Made by a program: the position numbers and the translations under genes. A DNA stretch of 64,000 nucleotides. It comes from AWTP1-18 sp036504515 (GTDB lineage: Bacteria > Pseudomonadota > Gammaproteobacteria > Burkholderiales > Rhodocyclaceae). The DNA lies in the NCBI GenBank assembly GCA_036504515.1, contig DASXVA010000011.1, positions 62,001 through 126,000 on the forward strand. The letters run 5' to 3'. Below, in pieces: positions 1 through 8,542 of the stretch (within the stretch, counting starts at the first letter, position 1; each line of letters begins with the position of its first letter). Below the pieces are notes generated by a model. It saw nothing but the letters and a program-made list of their open reading frames with translations, ran no database searches and was not told the DNA's origin.

Positions 1-162
1 CTCATCTCCCTGACCCTTGCCCACCTTAATGGCCAGGCCGACCTGAGCAAATTGTCCTGGCTGTGGTTCACCGCCTTTGTCGGCGCCAACCTGTTTCAAA
101 GCGGCTTCACGCGAATTTGTCCCCTGGAAAACATCCTGCGCAAGTTCGGCGTCAAGGACTAA
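1..162 (+). CDS. DUF2892/YgaP-like inner membrane protein, 3' end only
   Basis: The first 53 codons are open in frame 1 and end with TAA at 160-162. They encode a hydrophobic segment followed by a tail (NLFQSGF..CPLENILRKFGV) that closely resembles the end of DUF2892 domains. These are two-helix membrane anchors found alone or fused behind a rhodanese domain as in YgaP. Whether a rhodanese domain precedes it cannot be seen, because the 5' part lies outside the window. The family assignment is from the tail motif only. Confidence 0.7.
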   Translation, partial: LISLTLAHLNGQADLSKLSWLWFTAFVGANLFQSGFTRICPLENILRKFGVKD

Positions 163-165
163 AAA

Positions 166-194
166 ATAACGGCATCCGAAAGGGATGCCGTTAT
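166..194. terminator. Hairpin terminator between convergent genes
   Basis: A perfect 12-bp stem (166-177 with 183-194) encloses a 5-base loop. On the minus strand it is followed directly by a run of six T, the form of an intrinsic terminator for the diguanylate cyclase gene arriving from the right. On the plus strand it lies 4 bases after the stop of the DUF2892 gene but has no clear T run, so it is probably weaker in that direction. Confidence 0.7.
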
Positions 195-339
195 GTAGTT
201 TGCTGACTGGCAAAGCTATGTCAGTCAGCGCCGGTACAAGCATCAACTGACTTTGGGCCGATGGGCAAGAGCAGCGCGGATCTTCCCGTTAGTTCAGCTG
301 TCGTATTGTGCATGGAATCCCATTCGACCTGTTTTCGTG

Positions 340-2223
340 TCAGGCCATGGCAACCTGATTTCGCCCTGCATTTTTTGCGCTATAAAGCGCTGCATCAGCC
401 TGCTTGAGCAAAGACCATGGGTCGGCACCTTCTGCGGGAAGTGTTACCGCGATACCGATACTGGCGGTGACAACACCGAATGAGGAAGCCTCGTGGGGGA
501 TTTGTTGTTGGTTTATCGCTAACCGAATTAATTCCCCGAATGCGGCTGCGGCATCGCGATTTTCGATGGTAATGATGGCTACGAATTCTTCTCCACCATA
601 GCGAGCAACCAGATCACCAGGGCGGTTTGAGTGTTCTTGCAATGTGCGGGCAACCATTTTTAAACATTCGTCGCCTGCCTGATGGCCATAGTGATCGTTG
701 TACTTCTTGAACCAGTCCACGTCGATCATTGCCAGTGCGATGCAGTTGCCGCTCCGCTTTGCCCTTCGCCATTCAATTGGCAAGGCCTCGTCAAAGCGGC
801 GGCGATTTGCAATGCCGGTCAATTCATCCGTGACGCTAAGGGCGGCCAACTTCCGGTTGGCTTCTTCCAAGGCAACGGTACGTTCAATAACTTTGGCTTC
901 CAACTGTGACTGGGCATCCTGAATGCGTTCGGACATCCGGGTGAAGTCCCGGGCCAGTTCGCCGATCTCGTCGTCCGACTTGTGCGGCAGTGTGAAGTCG
1001 CTGACCTGTTCGGTGGTGCCAATGAGGCGGGTTGCCCGCATCAGTCTTTGCAAGGGAAGTGCAACTTGATTTTGCAAGACTGAGCGAATGAGGAAAACCT
1101 CGACGATCAGCGTAAAGAGCCCCAGGGCGATAACGACTGCCAGGTTCTGCAAAATGGCTGGACGCATCAGGGCGCGTGGATAGTGGATGGTCAGCACCGT
1201 GGGCGTTTCCGGGATTCGCCCGACGGCCACAATTTCATCTTTGTTATCAATCAGGACGACTTTGCCGGGAGCCAGTTGCTGCCCTTGGTGCAACAAAGGC
1301 AAATAGGATTCAAGCTTGAGGGATTTGATAGAGGCTTGGCCTTCTGTGTTCTTGATTTCCTCCATTCGGTTGGGATGGAACATCAAGGTGCCATCAGCAT
1401 CGGCCAGAAACAGGGTGCTATAGGCACCCTCGATGGAGGGGTGGGCAAGGCGTTGCATGAGTTCGTCGAGCAATACATCCACACAGGCGAGGATGCGGTG
1501 CTTGCCAGATGCATCTGCTACATCTGGTGTGGCGACCGTTGTCATCCACGCTTTGTTGGAATGGTCGAAGTACATCCTCGTCAAGAAGGTTTCGCTTTTG
1601 GCCGAGGAGAATCCACGTGAATAGAACTCATAGCTTTCCAGCTTGAGTGCGTCAGGGCCACTATAGGTGAAGACTTTGGCGATATCTGCCGCCTGATAGA
1701 TTGGGAATCCCTTTTCCGGGACGACGCCGTAAAAGTTGAACAAACGTCCATGGTTGGTGGAACCGAATTTATGGGAAAGCAGGTATGACAAAGCGAACCT
1801 GGCTTTTACGTCCTCAGTCGGTGGAATATCCGGGGCATAGGTGGCGGACATGTCAGGAAAACTTCGTCCATCTGGTAATGGCATCCCCTCAAACAAACCG
1901 GGCCGCTGGGTATAGGACCCATCGGTATGTTTGAAGAAAATTTGATCGAAGGTGAGTGCCAGCATTTTTCGTTTCTGCACGTCACGATCAATGGCCTTGA
2001 ATTCGGCCAGGAAGTTTTGCTCTAGTTCACGTATTTCCCTGAACGGCAAGGATTCCCGCTGGATGGTTTGCTCTGTCGAGAGTAAAAGTTGCGACCGAAC
2101 GCCTTCTTCAATTGAAGACCGATTGACGAGATAAGAGATGATGCCTGCAGCAATCGCGACAATGCCGATTCGGATGATCGCGAGGCGTAGCGTCCGGCCA
2201 GCAAGGGATTGGTTGAGTTTCAC
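340..2223 (-). CDS. Membrane-bound diguanylate cyclase (sensor-HAMP-GGDEF)
   Basis: The 627-residue protein should make c-di-GMP from two GTP at the inner membrane. A membrane helix near residues 13-34 precedes a periplasmic region of about 320 residues of the Cache-like type. A second helix, a HAMP-like segment and a coiled coil lead into a C-terminal GGDEF domain. The active-site motif is GGEEF at 543-547, so it looks catalytically intact. RPGD at 534-537, five residues upstream, is the inhibitory RxxD site for product feedback. There is no EAL domain. The start is GTG (CAC on the plus strand) with no strong ribosome binding site, so the exact start is less certain. The ligand is unknown. 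It is a single-gene unit ending before the hairpin at 166-194. Confidence 0.88.
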   Translation of the reverse strand: MKLNQSLAGRTLRLAIIRIGIVAIAAGIISYLVNRSSIEEGVRSQLLLSTEQTIQRESLPFREIRELEQNFLAEFKAIDRDVQKRKMLALTFDQIFFKHTDGSYTQRPGLFEGMPLPDGRSFPDMSATYAPDIPPTEDVKARFALSYLLSHKFGSTNHGRLFNFYGVVPEKGFPIYQAADIAKVFTYSGPDALKLESYEFYSRGFSSAKSETFLTRMYFDHSNKAWMTTVATPDVADASGKHRILACVDVLLDELMQRLAHPSIEGAYSTLFLADADGTLMFHPNRMEEIKNTEGQASIKSLKLESYLPLLHQGQQLAPGKVVLIDNKDEIVAVGRIPETPTVLTIHYPRALMRPAILQNLAVVIALGLFTLIVEVFLIRSVLQNQVALPLQRLMRATRLIGTTEQVSDFTLPHKSDDEIGELARDFTRMSERIQDAQSQLEAKVIERTVALEEANRKLAALSVTDELTGIANRRRFDEALPIEWRRAKRSGNCIALAMIDVDWFKKYNDHYGHQAGDECLKMVARTLQEHSNRPGDLVARYGGEEFVAIITIENRDAAAAFGELIRLAINQQQIPHEASSFGVVTASIGIAVTLPAEGADPWSLLKQADAALYSAKNAGRNQVAMA

Positions 2224-2306
2224 GTGGGGTCATCAGTCGAGGTTCTGTGACTCGGATTTTACAGATGGACAGGCCTGGCCCCATTGAAATCGTCCCCAGT
2301 TTAGGT

Positions 2307-2386
2307 CCGGGGATTTTCCCCGGCCCCCACTCTTCATCCGCATAACAACGCCTCCCCGCTGTTACCAGCAAATGGAAGGCGTTGTT
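2307..2386. other. Two hairpins in the gap between trpB2 and the diguanylate cyclase gene
   Basis: The 189-base gap holds two inverted repeats. One is a 7-bp GC-rich stem with a 3-base loop (2307-2313/2317-2323). The other is a 10-bp perfect stem (2344-2353/2377-2386) starting 27 bases beyond the trpB2 stop on the minus strand. Neither has a T run, so the second could be a weak terminator or an mRNA-stabilising hairpin for trpB2. The first lies in the leader or promoter region of the cyclase gene. Confidence 0.4.
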
Positions 2387-2412
2387 GTCCGGGAGTTTGT
2401 ACTGTTGTCGCT

Positions 2413-3777
2413 TTAGCCAACTTTGGGTAAATGACGCAGGCTGTCGGCAATGGCTTCCGCCGGGTATTCGTAGTCCTCCAGTTTTCCCGCCAGATACCGA
2501 TCGTAGGAAGCCATGTCGAAGTGGCCGTGGCCGGTGAGGTTGAACAGGATTACCTTTTCTTCTCCGGTAGCCTTGCAGCGCAGGGCCTCGTCGATGGCGG
2601 CGCGAATGGCGTGGCAGGATTCGGGGGCGGGCATGATGCCTTCGGCCCGGGCAAACTGGACACCCGCCTCGAAGGTGGCTACCTGGGGCACGGCCAGGGC
2701 TTCGACGGCACCTTCGTGCAACAGTTGCGAGACCAGGGGCGAATCACCGTGATAGCGCAGGCCGCCGGCGTGGATGCCCGGCGGCATGAAGTCGTGGCCC
2801 AGGGTGTACATCTTCATCAGCGGTGTGTAGCCGGAGGCATCGCCGAAGTCGTAGGCGTAGGCGCCCTTGGTCAAGGTCGGGCAGGAGGTGGGTTCCACCG
2901 CGACGCAACGCAGATTGGCGGCGCGCTTGTCGCCGGCAGCCTTGTCAGCGAGGAAGGGGAAGGCGATGCCGCCGAAGCTGGAGCCGCCACCGCAGGGGCC
3001 GAACACCACGTCGGGGTAGAGGCCGATCTTGTCGAATTGTTTCTTCGCTTCGAGGCCGATCACGGTCTGGTGCAGCAACACGTGGTTGAGCACCGAGCCC
3101 AGGGTGTAGCAGGTGTCGGGGCTGGCAGCGGCTTCTTCCACCGCCTCCGAAATGGCGATGCCGAGGGAGCCTTGGCTGTTGGGATCCTTGGCCAGGGCGT
3201 CGCGGCCGGCCTGGGTCATGGTGGTGGGACTGGCGAAAACCTCGGCACCCCAAGTCTGCATCATGGAGCGGCGGAAGGGCTTCTGCTCATAGCTGACCTT
3301 GACCATGAACACCCGCACCGGTAGGCCGAACATCTGGCCGGCGAAGGCGATGGAACAGCCCCATTGGCCGGCGCCGGTTTCGGTGGTGAGCTTCTTGGTG
3401 CCGGCGATCTTGTTGAAGTAGGCCTGGGGCACGGCGGAGTTGGGCTTATGGGAGCCGGCGGGGGAGACGCCTTCGTACTTGTAGAAAATCTTGGCCGGGG
3501 TGCCCAGCAGTTGTTCCAGTCGCGCTGCCCGACACAGGGGCGAGGGGCGCCACAGGGCGTAGATCTGGCGCACTTCTTCAGGAATGGCGATCCAGCGCTC
3601 TGCCGACATTTCCTGTTCCAGCAGAGGCATGGGGAAGATGGCTGCCATTTTTTCTGGCGGCACCGGCAGGCCGTCGGCCCCGAGGGGAGGTGCCGGCGGG
3701 TTGTTCAGGTCGGCGGCGACGTTGTACCAGTGGGTGGGGATTTCATCTTGTTCCAGATTGATGCGCAGGCTTTGCAT
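2413..3777 (-). CDS. trpB2: Tryptophan synthase beta-like enzyme, TrpB2 type
   Basis: This 454-residue PLP enzyme matches the longer TrpB2 branch rather than the roughly 400-residue TrpB1 partner of TrpA. The PLP lysine is K111 in GSHKPNSA, and the glycine-rich phosphate loop GGGSSFGG lies near residues 260-267. The N-terminal extension (residues 1-80) is typical of TrpB2. TrpB enzymes join indole and serine to form tryptophan. TrpB2 proteins act without a tight TrpA complex and may salvage indole or act on serine. No trpA, trpC or trpF is nearby and the gene stands alone. Start ATG is at 3777 with a plausible upstream site. Family membership is clear; the physiological role is not. Confidence 0.9.
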   Translation of the reverse strand: MQSLRINLEQDEIPTHWYNVAADLNNPPAPPLGADGLPVPPEKMAAIFPMPLLEQEMSAERWIAIPEEVRQIYALWRPSPLCRAARLEQLLGTPAKIFYKYEGVSPAGSHKPNSAVPQAYFNKIAGTKKLTTETGAGQWGCSIAFAGQMFGLPVRVFMVKVSYEQKPFRRSMMQTWGAEVFASPTTMTQAGRDALAKDPNSQGSLGIAISEAVEEAAASPDTCYTLGSVLNHVLLHQTVIGLEAKKQFDKIGLYPDVVFGPCGGGSSFGGIAFPFLADKAAGDKRAANLRCVAVEPTSCPTLTKGAYAYDFGDASGYTPLMKMYTLGHDFMPPGIHAGGLRYHGDSPLVSQLLHEGAVEALAVPQVATFEAGVQFARAEGIMPAPESCHAIRAAIDEALRCKATGEEKVILFNLTGHGHFDMASYDRYLAGKLEDYEYPAEAIADSLRHLPKVG

Positions 3778-4073
3778 GGGGCTTCTCCAGTCGAACTTCC
3801 ACGTTTCAAAGCAGAGAAAAATACCCGAACATCGATTGCCGGCTTTTGGAATGGATCAAAAAAACTGCTGCCAGGGCAGCACTGTCTGTTGCGGATTCAG
3901 CATGTGGGTATTGGCCAGGGCGACTCCTGTCGGGCAAGAAGGATGGGCGGGACCAGTCGTGATGCGCCCTGCCGTCATTTCCTTGGCGTGGGGTACGGCT
4001 TTTGCGATGGGAAGCACTCACCGGCATTGCTCTGGCGATGCTGATTCATCCGATAGTCGTGACAAGGAACCCC

Positions 4074-4574
4074 ATGAAAAATTGCAAGCGGATCGCTCTG
4101 GCCGCCGCCCTCGCTGCTGCCTCTTTTGCCGCCAACGCCCAGGGCGTGGTGAATGTTCGTACCCTTTCTTTTGCTGCCGCCCATGAGGCCGCTTCGGTGG
4201 CACTGGAGCAATGCCAGAAGGGCGGTTATGCCGTCACCGTGACCGTGCTGGATCGTTTGGGCCGGACCAAGGTGGTGCTCCATGACGACAACGCCAATCC
4301 CCACACCATCGAAAACAGCCTGCGCAAGGCCTACACCAGCCTGACCTCGAAAGTGCCCTCCGGCGAATACGGCAAGCGGGTGACTTCCAATCCCACCTCT
4401 GTCGGCCTGCTGAATCTTGAAAACATCACGACCCTGGAAGGTGCACTACCGATCTTCGCGGGCAAGGATCTGGTGGGCTCTATCGGTATTTCCGGTGCTC
4501 CCGGTGGGGATAAGGATGCCGCCTGCGCCCAGGCCGGCATCGACAAGATTGCCAAGAGCCTGACGGCTAACTGA
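4074..4574 (+). CDS. Secreted GlcG/HbpS (DUF336) family protein
   Basis: The 166-residue protein starts with a clear Sec signal peptide (MKNCKRIALAAALAAASFAANA), which is why I choose ATG 4074 over an upstream in-frame ATG at 4002. AAGGA lies 8-9 bases upstream. The mature part has the DUF336 features: an N-terminal helix, a VTVTVLDRLGR strand, a KAYTS-containing helix and a C-terminal GSIGISGAPGG-D loop. Relatives include HbpS, a haem-binding sensory protein, and GlcG of glycolate loci. Binding of haem or another small ligand in the periplasm is plausible but not shown. No related operon partner is seen, and a hairpin follows. Confidence 0.82.
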   Translation: MKNCKRIALAAALAAASFAANAQGVVNVRTLSFAAAHEAASVALEQCQKGGYAVTVTVLDRLGRTKVVLHDDNANPHTIENSLRKAYTSLTSKVPSGEYGKRVTSNPTSVGLLNLENITTLEGALPIFAGKDLVGSIGISGAPGGDKDAACAQAGIDKIAKSLTAN

Positions 4575-4586
4575 TTCACCAACAGT

Positions 4587-4623
4587 CCGGAGTATTGCTG
4601 CGGTTAACCCGGCAATACTCCGG
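4587..4623 (+). terminator. Hairpin after the DUF336 gene
   Basis: A perfect 12-bp inverted repeat (4587-4598/4612-4623) with a 13-base loop begins 12 bases after the stop codon. It has no T run, so it may be a Rho-assisted end or a 3' stabilising hairpin. Confidence 0.5.
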
Positions 4624-4941
4624 CGCGGGCTAGGCGGAACAGGATTCGCCTTGCCCTTGCTGCGCCATCGTTTGATATTGCATTTCTCTCCTAGAGGCTG
4701 ACGGGGGCTGCGCGCAGACCTCGAATCAAGCCTTCTTTGCGCAAGCGCTACGGGCAGTGACCTTGTCTTTAAAGTGGTCAAACTCGACCCGATCCACGAT
4801 TTTCATCACAAACCAGTACACTCCATCCCTCGCAAGGGGTCTGATGGCGTCTGGCGTGGTCTTTTTTCTGTCGCCCCATTCCGTTGCGCTTGACGCACTT
4901 TGCTGGTCGGCCCCCGTTACCAGCTCTTCAAAGGGTATTCG
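4624..4941. other. Intergenic stretch without a supported gene
   Basis: About 320 bases between the DUF336 hairpin and the next start. Short open frames here have no recognisable protein character and are not carried by a ribosome binding site. It probably holds the promoter for the 4942-6864 gene pair, but I cannot place one confidently. Confidence 0.4.
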
Positions 4942-5433
4942 ATGCATCCGGTTTTCGATATTGACGCAGTCCTCCTGCTTGGCTTGGCTATCTGTTCCAA
5001 ACGGAGGCCCGCGCAGCTTTCCGAGGTCATCGCTGCCGCTGATCTGATTCAGGGCTTTATTCCCTTTGAACACAAACTGGGCGACGGCTTGTTCCGGCTT
5101 TCTGTGCATGGATTGGTCACCGAGTCGGAGGGGGGCTATACCCTCACCGATGTCTCCGAGCAGATGGCGGCCGATGTGCCGGTCAAACTGGAGCCACCGG
5201 AACGGATTGCGATGATGAAGGAAATTCTGGCCGAGTTTTCCCCCAAGGCCAATTACGCTTCGATCGAAATAACGCCGGAACAGTACAAGGAAGCCGTGGC
5301 GATTCATAAGGAGTCGAAGGTGAAGGTAGGCCGCAATGTGCTGATGCCCAAACCCAAGGCGGATCGCCACTTCAAGGTGGAAGGCAAGTGGCGTCGAGTT
5401 GCTGCGCCGCGCCGTACTAAAGCCAAGGGCTAG
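4942..5433 (+). CDS. Conserved hypothetical protein upstream of dbpA
   Basis: This 163-residue protein is soluble and starts MHPVFDIDAV; AAAGGG lies 9-14 bases upstream of ATG 4942. Residues about 8-65 look like a small helical, winged-helix-type fold (regular leucines, a turn before GLVTESEGGYTLT). The C-terminal third is strongly basic (KPKADRHFKVEGKWRR, then KTKAKG), suggesting nucleic-acid contact. Its stop lies only 3 bases before the dbpA start, so the two are surely cotranscribed and possibly functionally linked in RNA metabolism. An earlier in-frame start at 4900 is possible. I do not recognise a named family. Confidence 0.6.
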   Translation: MHPVFDIDAVLLLGLAICSKRRPAQLSEVIAAADLIQGFIPFEHKLGDGLFRLSVHGLVTESEGGYTLTDVSEQMAADVPVKLEPPERIAMMKEILAEFSPKANYASIEITPEQYKEAVAIHKESKVKVGRNVLMPKPKADRHFKVEGKWRRVAAPRRTKAKG

Positions 5434-5436
5434 ACC

Positions 5437-6864
5437 ATGACCGAAGAAAACACGATATCCGCCTCACCGGAAGTGGTCGCGGAGGGACGCTCTTTCCGTG
5501 AGCTGCCCCTTTCCCCCAGCATGCTGGCTACCCTGGACCAGCTTGGCTACCGGACCATGACGCCGATTCAGGCGGCCAGTCTGCCCGTCGCCTTGTCCGG
5601 CCAGGACCTGATTGCCCAGGCCAAGACCGGTAGCGGCAAGACCGCTGCCTTTGCCCTGTCCCTGCTGACCAATCTCAATCCGCGCCATTTTGCGGTGCAG
5701 GCCCTGGTGCTTTGCCCGACCCGGGAACTGGCCGAACAGGTGACCCAGGAAATCCGCCGCCTGGCGCGGTTTGAAGACAACATCAAGGTGCTGACCCTGT
5801 GCGGCGGTTCCACCATGCGGCCGCAAATGGCCAGCCTGGAGCACGGTGCCCACATCGTCGTCGGCACTCCCGGCCGCATCATGGATCACCTGCAACGGGA
5901 AAGCCTGAAGCTGGGTTCTCTGAATACCCTGGTGCTGGACGAGGCTGATCGCATGTTGGACATGGGCTTCCACGACGACATCGTGTTCGTCGCCCGGCGT
6001 TGTCCTCCCCTGCGCCAGACGTTGCTGTTCTCGGCCACCTACCCGGAAGGGATCGAGCGTCTTGCCAAGCAGTTCCTGCGCAACCCCCAGGAGGTGAAAC
6101 TGCTGGAAAAGCACGAAGGAAGCAAGATCCGCCAGCGCTTCTACGAGGTGAAGCACGAGGAACGTTTGCAGGCAGTGGCGACCTTGCTCAAGCACTATCG
6201 TCCGGTCAGTACCCTGGCTTTTTGTAATACCAAACAGCAGTGTCGTGACCTGCTCGATGTGCTTCATGCCCAGGGTTTTCAGGCCTTGACGCTGAATGGC
6301 GATCTGGAACAGCGGGAGCGGGATCAGGTGCTGATTCAATTTGCCAATCGTAGCTGTTCTGTTCTGGTGGCGACGGACGTGGCCGCCCGGGGGTTGGACA
6401 TTGCCCAGCTTGAAGCCGTCATCAATGTGGATGTGACACCGGATCCGGAAATCTACGTGCACCGCATCGGCCGCACCGGTCGTGCCGACGAAGATGGCTG
6501 GGCCTTGAGTCTGTGCAGTCCGGCGGACAAGCGCCGCATCGGTACCATTGCCCAGATGATGGACATGGAGCCGGAATGGCACACCCTGGGTTCTCTGCAA
6601 AGTGGCAACAATGCACCTCTTGTGCCGCCCATGGTGACCTTGCAGATCCTCGGTGGGCGCAAGGAAAAAATCCGGCCCGGCGACGTGCTCGGCGCCCTTA
6701 CGGGCGAAGCCGGGTTCACCCGGGAACAGGTGGGCAAGATTACCGTGACCGATCAAACCACCTATGTGGCGGTCGCCCAGGCAATTGCTAAGGAAGCGGT
6801 GCGCAAATTGTCGGCCGGGAAGGTGAAGGGCAAGTCGGTCAAGGTGCGCGCCCTGGAAAATTGA
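5437..6864 (+). CDS. dbpA: ATP-dependent RNA helicase DbpA
   Basis: The 475-residue DEAD-box helicase has the Q motif near 40-46, Walker A AKTGSGKT with K68, PTREL at 94-98, DEAD at 168-171, SAT at 199-201, then the second RecA domain with VATDVAARGLD and HRIGRTGRA. The last 75 or so residues form a DbpA-type RNA-binding domain (IRPGDVLGAL, IGKITV-like strands). In E. coli this domain recognises hairpin 92 of 23S rRNA during 50S maturation. Length and order fit DbpA rather than RhlE or SrmB. It is the second gene of a two-gene unit with the hypothetical protein at 4942-5433. Confidence 0.93.
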   Translation: MTEENTISASPEVVAEGRSFRELPLSPSMLATLDQLGYRTMTPIQAASLPVALSGQDLIAQAKTGSGKTAAFALSLLTNLNPRHFAVQALVLCPTRELAEQVTQEIRRLARFEDNIKVLTLCGGSTMRPQMASLEHGAHIVVGTPGRIMDHLQRESLKLGSLNTLVLDEADRMLDMGFHDDIVFVARRCPPLRQTLLFSATYPEGIERLAKQFLRNPQEVKLLEKHEGSKIRQRFYEVKHEERLQAVATLLKHYRPVSTLAFCNTKQQCRDLLDVLHAQGFQALTLNGDLEQRERDQVLIQFANRSCSVLVATDVAARGLDIAQLEAVINVDVTPDPEIYVHRIGRTGRADEDGWALSLCSPADKRRIGTIAQMMDMEPEWHTLGSLQSGNNAPLVPPMVTLQILGGRKEKIRPGDVLGALTGEAGFTREQVGKITVTDQTTYVAVAQAIAKEAVRKLSAGKVKGKSVKVRALEN

Positions 6865-6905
6865 TTTTGCTCAGACGCAAGATGGTCTGAAACAGCGATA
6901 TAGCC

Positions 6906-7442
6906 TCAGGGTTTGTCGCTGTCGCCAGCCCAGAGGGGCAGGCCGCTGGCATCGAGATAACTGAGATAGGTCCTCAGTTCAAATTCCAGTTGGTGATAGT
7001 CGGGTTCCATGTGCAGGCATAGCTGATAGAAGGCTTTGTCGTGATCCCGTTCTTTCATGTGGGCCAGTTCGTGCACCACGATCATGCGCAGAAACTCGGT
7101 CGGCATTTCGCGAAAGACGGTCGCAATCCGAATCTCGCGCTTGGCCTTGAGCTTCGTTCCCTGTACCCGTGAGATGGTGGTGTGGGTGCCCAGGGCATGC
7201 TGGATGACGTGAAGCTTGCTGTCGAAGGCCACCTTGCTTAATTGCCCGGCGTTGCGCAAAAACTCACCCTTTAGTTCCTGCACGTAGTCGTAAAGCGCCT
7301 TGTCCGTGCGGACCTTATGGGGCTGAGGATACTTTTTGAGCAACATTTCGCCCAGCTGCCCTTGCTCAATCAGTCGGTGTATTTGATCCGCAATGGAGGC
7401 GGGGTATCCGGCGAGATAGTTGGGCGGCGGTTTAGGGCGCAT
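6906..7442 (-). CDS. YgjP-type zinc metallopeptidase (DUF45)
   Basis: The protein carries the HELAHMKERDHDKAF signature, a classic HExxH zinc site with a downstream histidine, typical of the YgjP/SprT-like M48-related family. It is predicted to be cytoplasmic, with no signal peptide. I choose ATG 7442 (178 residues) because the 17 extra residues from the alternative ATG at 7493 are Thr/Pro-rich and unlike the family; both starts have poor ribosome binding sites. It is convergent with dbpA. The substrate is unknown. Confidence 0.82.
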   Translation of the reverse strand: MRPKPPPNYLAGYPASIADQIHRLIEQGQLGEMLLKKYPQPHKVRTDKALYDYVQELKGEFLRNAGQLSKVAFDSKLHVIQHALGTHTTISRVQGTKLKAKREIRIATVFREMPTEFLRMIVVHELAHMKERDHDKAFYQLCLHMEPDYHQLEFELRTYLSYLDASGLPLWAGDSDKP

Positions 7443-7867
7443 TGCGATGGTTGTGGTTGTCGGTGTTACAGATGGCCGGATTCTAGCGGGCATCCCAGAG
7501 CGAGGCCTTGAGCCTTTCTGAGGGAAGAGCCTCTCCGAGGAAGGCTGAACGCAGTCAATGCCCCTGTATCGAGCGGCCGCATAAACCAGATGGCCCTACA
7601 TCGAATGCAGGTGTTTTACAGTGCCAGGATTGTGACGTTGCATCTGCTGTTGCTAGGCGTGCCAAAGCCCATGGCCACTGCTGCGGCAGGGGTTTCCACG
7701 TGTTAGACTTAGCGTAGAAAAAAACGGCAGGGGGCGAGGTAGTTTCCGCGCCCCCTGAGGCTTGGCACCGGGTTGCGATGCGAGCCTCCATGGACCGAGT
7801 AAAGGAGAACAGCGCCGCGAAATCTACGGTGAGTCTCTTACGTTCAACTTACGTAGATTGTGATTAC
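7443..7867. other. 425-base intergenic region with a leftward terminator-like hairpin
   Basis: No supported gene lies here. A 9-bp GC-rich inverted repeat (7728-7736/7749-7757) is followed on the minus strand by CCG and seven T, an intrinsic terminator shape pointing left. No minus-strand gene to the right would need it. The region also contains the promoter of the two-component operon. Confidence 0.45.
7837..7854 (+). promoter_or_regulatory. Direct repeat upstream of the response regulator, candidate OmpR-type site
   Basis: The heptamer CTTACGT occurs twice with starts 11 bases apart (7837 and 7848), one helical turn, ending 13 bases before the response regulator ATG. OmpR/PhoB-family dimers bind such direct repeats, so autoregulation is plausible. 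The site is very close to the start codon, which would suit repression or a near-leaderless transcript. Confidence 0.4.
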
Positions 7868-8542
7868 ATGCGGATATTGCTGGCCGAGGACGATCCGATC
7901 ATTGCCGACGGATTGGTGCAGGTACTGAAAAAATCCGGGTACGCGGTAGATCATGTGGCGAATGGTGCCGATGCCGATACGGCATTGCTGTCGCAGCAGT
8001 TTGACCTGCTCATACTTGATCTTGGCTTGCCCAAATTACCCGGTATTGAAGTGTTGCGGCGATTGCGCAATCGCAAGTCGCCCCTGCCGGTATTGATCCT
8101 GACCGCCCAGGATGGCGTGGAAGATCGGGTCAAGGGACTCGATGCCGGTGCCGACGACTACCTGACCAAACCCTTTGCTTTGCCTGAGCTGGAAGCCCGT
8201 GTGCGAGCCCTGACTCGGCGCGGTACCGGTCAGCCCCGTCAGATCGAGGTTGGTCCCTTGGTGTACGACCAGGCAGAGCGGGTCGTGATGGCCGGCGATC
8301 ATCTGGTGGAACTGTCCGCACGGGAACTCGGCGTGCTGGAAATCCTCATGCTGCGGGTGGGGCGTCTGGTGAGCAAGGAACATCTGGTGGATCATCTTTG
8401 CGGTTGGGGCGAAGAAGTCAGCACCAACGCCATCGAGGTGTATGTCCACCGTCTGCGCAAAAAGTTGGAACCCTTGGGTATCCGCATTACAACCCTGCGC
8501 GGTCTCGGCTATAGCCTGGAAAAACCTGTCGAGCATGCCTGA
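7868..8542 (+). CDS. OmpR-family response regulator, TctD-like
   Basis: The 224-residue protein has a receiver domain (D8/D9 acidic pocket, phospho-acceptor D51 in LILDLGLP, T79, K101 in TKPF) and a C-terminal winged helix ending ITTLRGLGYSLE. I start at ATG 7868 because the receiver fold begins at once (MRILLAEDDP). The in-frame upstream extension from 7778 has no family resemblance. No clear Shine-Dalgarno precedes ATG 7868. Its end overlaps the kinase start by 8 bases. With the kinase and the transporter it forms one unit, so it probably controls uptake of the transporter's substrate. Confidence 0.9.
   Translation: MRILLAEDDPIIADGLVQVLKKSGYAVDHVANGADADTALLSQQFDLLILDLGLPKLPGIEVLRRLRNRKSPLPVLILTAQDGVEDRVKGLDAGADDYLTKPFALPELEARVRALTRRGTGQPRQIEVGPLVYDQAERVVMAGDHLVELSARELGVLEILMLRVGRLVSKEHLVDHLCGWGEEVSTNAIEVYVHRLRKKLEPLGIRITTLRGLGYSLEKPVEHA

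Noticed and set aside
253..483. Plus-strand open frame over the end of the diguanylate cyclase
   Set aside because: It runs across the terminator region and antisense to a certain gene with no protein features.
5464..6756. Open frame of 430 codons opposite dbpA
   Set aside because: Antisense shadow with His/Gln-rich nonsense composition; dbpA motifs are complete on the other strand.
7508..7791. Small frames on both strands in the gap before the response regulator
   Set aside because: No ribosome binding sites and no protein-like composition; the hairpin there interrupts them.
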